Source: Telmatactis stephensoni
Taxonomy: Eukaryota > Cnidaria > Anthozoa > Actiniaria > Isophelliidae
Direction: 5' to 3'
DNA: 64,000 nt
Assembly: GCA_029948255.1 (NCBI GenBank)
Contig: JALIZF010001542.1
Coordinates: 124,001-188,000 of the forward strand
Shown: one piece after another, positions 26,801 through 35,800 of the stretch
How the letters are laid out: every line of letters begins with the position of its first letter
Position numbering within the stretch: the first letter of the stretch is position 1
Notes under the pieces: model-generated
Told to the model about the DNA's origin: nothing
The model's input: the letters and a program-made list of their open reading frames with translations, nothing else
Database searches by the model: none
Translations under genes and position numbers: made by a program

Positions 26801-29800
26801 ATAAATGAAAATGAAAGATCAGTTTTCTGTGCGAACGAAAAATAAGCTGATTTACTTCTACAAGTTGCCGTTCTCGGTAGAGCGTGAATCTGGACTTTTC
26901 ACGTTGTAGTTTTGAAGAGTACGGTTGATATCTTTGCAGCTCTACACATTTGCACGTGCATTTATTGTATTTTGTAATTAAAGGCATTGTTTTATGCCGT
27001 CGTCGTCCACGTTCACATCGTGGTTGCGTTTATCAGAGAGCGCCGCGTGCGTTTGAAATTTTATCTTTTAAGGTGTTTCAAAGTAGTTGTTGACGCGCTA
27101 CACCTCTCATTTTAAATTCGCGATTTAATGGACTTCTTTTCGTCGGATCAAAATATCCTTTGGACCAATTATCAAGCAAAGATTGAATATTTGAATGATA
27201 GTAATTTTAAGTCAATCTGTGTTTTTACAGCAAAGATAATCAATGATCGTTTAAATCAGTCTTTCTAAAATATCTCCCGTTTACGATGAGCTTTTGAAAA
27301 ACGAAAACATAGGCCTAAAACTTCACATTCATGCACACATACTTATAGTAAAATCAGACAGTTTAAACAGAGCGATTTTGAGTACTAGTGCTTCAAACGC
27401 GCCGGAGTAGAATCAAACTCGTGTGTACAAATGCATGACGATGGCGTGATGCTTGCTGATTATATCACGGTACATTCCTTCGCACCCGTGTTACGACGCA
27501 TTTGCATACCGCGGTTTTATTTGAACTAGGATCACACAAAACTCGAAATTGGAAAAATTAGTTGCGGCTCCTCCGTCTTTTTTCTCTTGCCAAACGTGCA
27601 GCAAGTCTACGGTTTTTCTTACTTCTCGAACTTTTAGTTGCAGGCATTGCATCGAAATGAAGTGTAAAGGCACTATATGCAAATGCGTCGTAACAAGGGC
27701 GCGAAGGAATGTACCGTGACATAATTAGCAAGCATCACGCCATCGTCATGCATTTGTACACACGAGTTTGATTCTACTCCGGCGCGTTTGAAGCACTGTA
27801 TTCAAGTGAAATTTAAAAATGTTGCTTTACATATCAAATTTAATAAATTTCTGCTGCGTGTTTTATGATACTTTGAGTAAGTATATCCGTGATTTTGGGC
27901 TCTAAACAGTGATGACTTGAAGAGATATCTCTTACGCCGCTTGAAAGTTAAAATTGTCGCAGCTAGTGAATCCCATATACTATCAGAAGAAAAATCATAA
28001 CTCCGCCAAATGAACACTTAAACCAGTGCAATTTACCAGAGAGAAAGAACAACAATATAGCAACGTGTTTTCAGTATTTTGGCGCATATGTTTGAGCGCC
28101 GAGTATTTCTTTTCTGCATGACAAGCTATACCTTAGTTTTTGCGACGCAAAATACGCATAAAAAATGTTTGCGTCTAGTACTCAAAATCGCTCTGTTTAA
28201 ACTGTCTGATTTTACTATAAGTATGTGTGCATGAATGTGAAGTTTTAGGCCTATGTTTTCGTTTTTCAAAAGCTCATCGTAAACGGGAGATATTTTAGAA
28301 AGACTGATTTAAACGATCATTGATTATCTTTGCTGTAAAAACATTGATTGACTTAAAATTACTATCATTCAAAAATTCAATCTTTGCTTGATAATCGGTC
28401 CAAAGGATATTTTGATCCGACGAAAAGAAGTCCATTAAATCGCGAATTTAAAATGAGAGGTGTAGCGCGTCAACAACTACTTTGAAACACCTTAATTCTG
28501 TCAATAAGAGAGGGGAGTGTCATCGTGGATTACCAACTGACCATGACAGCAGACGTCCCTGACCCATCTTTACCACTGAAACAAGCACTGGCTAGTGGTA
28601 ATGGAACAATAAATGGGTTGGTCATAGATCCAAGTAGTATACAAGGTTTGTATTTGTAAAAAATATTGTTAAAAATTGATTCATTTTAGGGTATTTTAAG
28701 ATTGTAGCATACCTATTTCAAAAAAGGTTGTCGTATGAAAGGAGTATGGGTAGTTGCAAAATTTCCCTCTCTTTTTAGCATTGGTCTTGATTTTAGCCTC
28801 AGCAAATGAAGCTCTTTGATGTATTTGGTCATGACAAGCTCAAGTTGAATTATGGTGTGGATATTTGTGTGGTTTCATAGTAATGTTTACCCATGCTTCC
28901 TTTCGGGTGAGTCGCGTAGGCTTTTGCCGACAACGTTTATTGAAATAGGTGTATATAGTTTAGTTAGTTAGTTATAAGTGTATCGTGATATCAGCTGTTG
29001 CAAAACTATTTAATAACTGATAATGTGTTTGTTTGTTTGTTTGTTTGTTTATTTGTTTGTTTTTGGATATCTAACTTGTAAATCAACGGTACGGCAAGCG
29101 TCTTCGTCTTCAGACAATGTTTAGAGTACAAATTCCTGTTTTCGAAACTTCAACATTTCTTTCGTAATATCACTTTTTTTCATAAAAACACATAAAAACA
29201 CATTCAAACTTTTAGTTTCTATTCTCAATTTGAAGCTAAAGAGTTTTCATTCAACAGTTTGAGTTTGACTAATGTGCGGGTTGCGGGTTGCGGGCCAAAA
29301 TTTGCGGGTTGCGGGCCAAAATTTGCGGGTTGCGAGAAAAATGTTACTTAAATGAACCAGTGATCAAAATAAAGTCAACGTGCCGACTTACTGGTGTTAT
29401 TTTGTAAAGCTGTCACTGCAAATCAGCAATGTGTAACGTATGAAGGGGGTGTTTAGGGCTACACGAACTTAAATATTTAAACCCAAAATAATACAGACAA
29501 CAGATTGCTCGTGTAACGCTGTGGGATACTTAACGTGGATCACGTAGAGAGAAAGAGAGATTGAAAGAAGGGGATGAGGTTATTAAGAGAGTTTGACTAA
29601 TGTGCGGACAGAACGTCAGAAATCACTCACTTAGCCGAAGGCGAAACTGTTGTGTTCATGAACGACATGAACGGCACCAGCTCCTTATCTCCTGATTTGA
29701 ATCCATGCAGACGCCCAGAACAACTGGCACACTCACGACACTCACTGTACAACACAATCGTGCGCGATCTGGGGTGTGTTCACGATGAAAGATATATCCC

Positions 29801-32800
29801 GGTCTGTTGATTGTTCAACTGTGTGACTTGTTTGACCAAAACACATTTTTGTGTATGATGATAGATTGGTTTACAGACACTGCTGAGTCAAAATTCGGAT
29901 GGTATCGAGTGTAATCTACTAAAGGGACTTCAAAACTTGACTCACCCTGCTTCATTACAGATTGAAAGTGATTGTTTATAGTGATTGTACAGATTTTTAA
30001 CCCAGTAAGTTCAGGGGCAACGTCAATGTTTGCGTTTTTGACGTCTGGTTTTTATGTTGTTTTTAATATATAACTTATCATTTTTACAAGCTAATCAGCT
30101 ACGATTTTAAAACTACTGGGGAATACCGTGGACGAGAAGGGCCACTTCAATGTTCAAAGTTCAATGTTCAGACTTCAAACTTCAATGTTCAAAGTTCAAT
30201 GTTCAAACTTCAATGTTCACAGTAACTTCAGTAGTTTACTCTCATTTTGCACAGATAAAACTTTTAGAATTGCCACAGATCAAATGTTTTTAGTCAGGAA
30301 AAGAGAGTAAGGCAGTTATTGAACTACTTTTATGCAATATCGTCGAATTCGGCGTCTCTTCAATGTTCAAACTTCAAACTTCAATGTTCAAACTTCAATG
30401 TTCAAACTTCAATGTTCAAACTTCAATGTTCAAACTTCAATGTTCAAACTTCAATGTTCAAACGTCAATGTTCAAACTTCAATGTTCAAACTTCAGTGTT
30501 CAAACGTCAATGGGGCGGCAAGGGGCGGCGGCTTTCTCTTACCCAGACCCTTCTCGAATGGTTAGCAAACAAGATGGCGGATGGTTCTTACCTAAGAGTA
30601 TTATTATTATTTTTATTGCTACTGACTGTGCTGGTACAGCTTTGTGGTTGTGTTTTACCAAAGTACACCCCTGCTTTAAGAGACAATGGAGCAAATACAA
30701 AAATGGAGCTAATACAAAAATACTTCAGTCTTCAAGGTTTAAGTAACTTGGAAATTCTTGGGTTTTTGGCAGCTCTTCATAATTTGCCTATGGGTTTGCG
30801 TACGCTTAAATGATGGCTGAATCGTCTGGGACTGAAACGGGCGAATCGAAACACAGAGTCGCCTTTGCATGAAGTTGTAAATGCGATTTTAAAGGAAATA
30901 GAAGAATGTGTTGGGTCTTCATCAGGGTATCCAGACATGACGATACGACTCAGAGTAAAGCATAAACTCACGGTAAGGAGAGACACTGTAATGCAAGCTT
31001 TGCGTGTGATTGATCCTGAGGGTGTGCAGCTTCGTAAGAAACATAGGCTGAAAAGAAGAAAATATGCAAATCCAGGACCCAATTTTCTGTGGCACATTGA
31101 CGGATGGGACAAACTTAAGCCGTTTGGCTTTTGCATCCACGGCTGTATAGATGGATTTTCTCGACGATTGCTTTGGTTGGAAGTTAACAGCACCAATAAA
31201 GATCCAAAAGTTGTTGTCAAGCATTTTTTAGACACGGTAGACCAACTTGGAGGTGTCCCCAGGATAGTGAGAACAGATAAAGGAACAGAAAATACATGGA
31301 TAGAAATAATGCAAACATTGCTCAGAAATGTACAAGTAGATGGTGATGCTGCAGGTGAACCAAAGGTTATTAAAGGCAAAAGCAGTGCCAACCAGAGAAT
31401 AGAGGCATACTGGTCCAAACTTAAACAGGGTGGGGGAGGATGGTGGAGAGACTTTTTCAAAGATCTCAGAGATTCTGGAGTTTATGAAGATCACAATCCT
31501 CTTCACAATGAGTGCTTGAAATATTGTTTTATGCCTGTGATAAGGAAAGAGCTTTACTACATAGCACAGATGTGGAATCTTAAGGAGATCCAAGTGAAAA
31601 AAAATTCAGATCTACATGGAGGGAAGCCAGATGTAATGTTTTTTCTTCCTCAAGCTATATGGGACAAACCTACCTTAAAAATGTAGATAGAGAGGATATA
31701 AGCTTGTTTTATTCAAAACGACTACATTTTTCTCAAGCCCGCAAATTTCTAGCCCGCAACCCGCAAATTTAGGCCCGCAACCCGCAGCCCGCAAAATAGC
31801 CGGACCCCAACAGTTTGAGATCATTGAAATCTACGTAGCGAAAGGGCATATTGTAAAACATGGACTGGACTGGACTGGACTGGACTGGACTGGACCGAAA
31901 ATCTGTAAAACATGGACTGGACTGAGAAAATCTGTAAAACATGGACTGGACTGAGAAAAAAATCTGTAAAACATGGACTGGACTGAAAAAAAAATCTGTA
32001 AAACATGGACTGGACTGAAAACAAAAATCTGTAAAACATGGACTGGACTGAGAAAAATCTGTAAAACATGGACTTGACCGAAAAAATATGAAAAATTAAC
32101 ATGAACTTCGCTAAATTCGATTCTAATTCAGCTTTTGTTTTAAAGCATATTTGTAAAAATCACATGAAGAGTAAAATTATAACTTCTTAGCTGTATCAGC
32201 GAAACCGATTGGTGATGGTTTTATTTGCATCTGAGTATGTTTTATTCTAAAGATAAAGCCATTTCGTTAGGTCTACTACAAACCTGTATAAAAAGTTAAA
32301 GCTTAAAAGCAAACAACCAAACAGAGAATGCTTTTTAATAAAATCAAAACTTTTTAAAAACAACTGAGACTCGTGCTCTGTACTCCGGGACCTCCATGAG
32401 TACGTTGGTAATGTTGGTAACGTTCGTCAACTTAAATTTTATTTTTTCAATTTCTGTAATTTTTTCTGATCCCAGTTTGAGAAAAGAGTTGATAAATTTG
32501 GCGATTATTAATATGATTTTGAAAGTCCTCGATGGATCGCGCCCGGGGATCGCGCCATAGAACTCGCTGCACTCGTCCAGAGATAGTGTTTCGACACAAA
32601 GAAAAATTTATATTTTACTGAGAGCTGCATCAGTTCATACTGCGACATGCATCTAAACTACTAGCTCAACCAAATAAAGTAAGTGAAGTGCATGGAAATG
32701 ATTAAAAGTATCCAAGATAGTTAAAATATGCCAATTGAAGCTCCAAAAAGTGACGAGAAAAATATAAATCGGTAGAACGTTTGTCTAAATCCTCTGGCAC

Positions 32801-35800
32801 TCATATAATCTGACAAACTGAGCTGGGCAGGCATTTCCTGTCCCGCTGTTCAGGTATTTGACGAGATTATCAAATTTCCAAGACAATCCATTTGTGATTA
32901 TTTATTTTCCTAAATCAAATTTAGTAATATGTACAAGTAACGCGAAGGCATAAAATTTGGTAGTTTTTGTTGATCCTCTACTATGGACCCTCGACTGTGG
33001 ACCCTCAACCCTTGACCAAAAGGAAATTCCTGTTGGTCTGACTCTTGCTCAATCATAGATCACATTTAGACTCGCAAATCTAAGCATTTGGACAAGTTTA
33101 ACTGCAAATAATAAACAGCATCACAACCAGAATGCTTAGTATACTTTTTTCTAGAATTTTGCATGTCCTAAATCGTTACTTCGGTTAAGTAGAATCGAAT
33201 TTAATGAAGTTCATGTTAATTTTTCATATTTTTTCGGTCAAGTCCATGTTTTACAGATTTTTCTCAGTCCAGTCCATGTTTTACAGATTTTTGTTTTCAG
33301 TCCAGTCCATGTTTTACAGATTTTTTTCTCAGTCCAGTCCATGTTTTACAGATTTTTTTCAGTCCAGTCCATATTTTACAGATTTTCTCAGTCCAGTCCA
33401 TGTTTTACAGATTTTCGGTCCAGTCCAGTCCAGTCCAGTCCAGTCCATGTTTTACAATATGCCACAACGAAGAAAAAGTTCGGTTTGTTTTCACCTAAAC
33501 TACACTAAAACTGCGTATGTCTTGCCTGTATGGCGGGACTGCTTCAGTAGATCGAGAATTTGGTGATCTGCCAATAACTTTTATTCTGCTTCTTCTACGT
33601 ACAACTTCGCAACAGACACTCTTCAACTCAACTAGTACAACTCTACTAGAGTGGTTTTCATAAACCCGTGAAATACTTACTAATTTATTTAGTGCTATTC
33701 TGCTAAAAGTCTTTTGTTTTCTATTGTTCCATACACGCTATTAAAATGTAAATGGTATAAATTGTTTCGCGCGGGTTTTTGAAAACCACTCTAATATAGC
33801 TCGACTAGTTTAACTCTGTTAGTAGTGAATAACTTGTACTTGTGTTAACTTATTATATAGGAGTGGAATTCATTAACGTTAAGACTGCTGTGTTTACTTG
33901 GAATAACAGTTTTTGATTGGCTAAGACATAGTTCTTTGTAGTATGAAAATAGCATGGGACAAATATATAACGTGTTAAGAAAGAACTGAATAAATTTCAG
34001 GAGAATTATGGTGTCTAGAGAAAGATGATAACGTAATTGAGAATTTTCTCTCAGATCATAATTAATTTTAAGGCTTTTAGTGTTGCTTTGCAGGCATCTA
34101 TTCGGCATATCGTAACACCTGTGACATTATTTCAGGTTCTGATGTCCCACCAACTACTGTCCCACCAACAACAACAGCCCCACCAACAACAACTGCCCCA
34201 CCAACTTCCGAGTCAGAAGGGTTAAGTACACGAGCCATCATTGGCATGATTGCTGTTGCTGCTGTTATTGCATTGATTATCATCATTATATTGATTGTTT
34301 GCTGTTGCTGTAAAAAGAAACGAAGAAAACGTAGTAACAATGGTAAGCATTCATATTTCCCATGTATAACTTCTATACTTTTACAGTGTCCATAATGTCT
34401 TTTGTCTGGGGGTCATCTGTTGTTGTCCAATACAAAAATATTGACGAAGTAGCATCCAAAATCTTATGAAGATGTCTGCAAATTGTCTACAAATCTGCAA
34501 GCCCTATGGAAGTCTACATGCAAATCCCATTTATTTAATTTTAAAACGTCTATTCGAACAAAGTGACTATGTAATAGCCGTTTCTCAAGATACAGTCGAG
34601 TGAGTCCTGTACTAGCTAAAGCCTTGGTTTCAGTGCATAGTATCGTGTGCAGACAATGACAATTGTCAGTAAAGCAGCTTATTCGCTAAGTAAACAATAT
34701 ACAATTTAAATGATAAAATACGGGATCGGGTAATGTTCGAGTTACGCGCTTCGAGTTACGCGCTTATAATTCGAGTTATGCGCTTTTCGAGTTACGCGCT
34801 GTGGCACACCCATTTTTGCCTGTGCCACACCCAGCGCGTAACTCGATGTCTTTAGGTAAGGTTAGTGACTTCGAGTTACGCGATGAGCGCACAACTCGAA
34901 CTAAACCATATCGTCTTAAAGTGTCGAGTTACGTAAATAGGACTTTTATGTTGAATTCATTTAGAATCAACATTTAAAACTGAACACATTCTGATTTAAT
35001 CGTTTTCTTATTTTTAACAAAATCTTCATAGAACAGTAGTAATCATAATGTTATTTTTAACGTTAGAACCAACATACAAATATGTCCAAAAATGACTGAA
35101 AAAACGGAAATAGAACAGTTTTTGAAACGCCACTGACCTCCCTTAGTACTAGCAGAAGCCGGACATTGCCCTTGAACGGAGAAGAACAAAATTTGATTAC
35201 AGGGAGTGGACACAGCAGATTGCTGCCGATGGGCTTCTTTCTCAAACAATTCAAATTTGCACAAAAATAAAATGTGCCGTCCACTGCGAAGTTCTGATTT
35301 CTGGGAATGCACAGCCCATTAACGTAGACGTAAATTTTGGCGACTAGCGTTAAAATTTTACAGGATACGGCAGCATTGTTTGTTTTGAGACGTATTCTTG
35401 TCGACGAACGGCCATTCTTGTGGCTTTTTGTTGGCTTCACTTGCATTAAAAATGCTACGTTTCAGTAGTTTTTCGTTACACGATGGTTGTGAATACATAA
35501 CTGACCTGTTGATATTCTTAACTTTCAAAACTACTCAGTTAAGTCTGATTAGTTTCCTATAAACCTGATAGTTCAATATAAACGTCTTACTTACGTAACT
35601 CGACACTTTAAGACGATATGGTTTAGTTCGAGTTGTGCGCTCATCGCGTAACTCGAAGTCACTAACCTTTCCCAATTACATCGAGTTACGCGCTGGGTGT
35701 GGCACAGGCAAAAATGGGTGTGGCACAGCGCGTAACTCGAAAAGCGCATAACTCGAAGCGCGTAACTCGAAGCGCGTAACTCGAAGTTTACCCGCCCTCA

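Larger units (their letters stand above)
24481..28645 (+). other. SEA domain of receptor A (three exons)
   Basis: Exons 24481-24575, 25426-25484 and 28509-28645, phases 1-0, 0-2 and 2-1. The protein runs from FAPKFWYGTFKITNRKL through NSAYENQLVVKSVIVIRL to REGSVIVDYQL and ends IDPSSIQ. The order of a strand/helix opening, a Tyr-containing helix, then (F/L)RxGSV(I/V)V is characteristic of SEA modules. In many SEA proteins the peptide bond between Gly and Ser breaks spontaneously, leaving a non-covalent heterodimer. Here GSVIV is intact, so self-cleavage just outside the membrane is plausible. Confidence 0.75.
29266..31805. mobile_element. DNA transposon with TGCGGGTTGCGGG-rich inverted ends carrying the DDE pseudogene
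   Basis: The left end (29271-29335) and the right end (31733-31798) are inverted copies built of TTGCGGG and GCGGGCCAAAATT units. CAACAGTTTGAG occurs on both outer sides (near 29253 and 31808), a possible 12-bp target duplication. A second copy of GAGTTTGACTAATGTGCGG at about 29590 makes the left boundary ambiguous. Confidence 0.6.

Noticed and set aside
30777..31460. 227-codon minus-strand frame
   Set aside because: Shadow of the integrase-core pseudogene on the opposite strand.
35043..35446. Minus-strand open frames inside the TTCGAGTTACGCGC hairpin as a transposase
   Set aside because: No catalytic motif; kept only as possible captured sequence.
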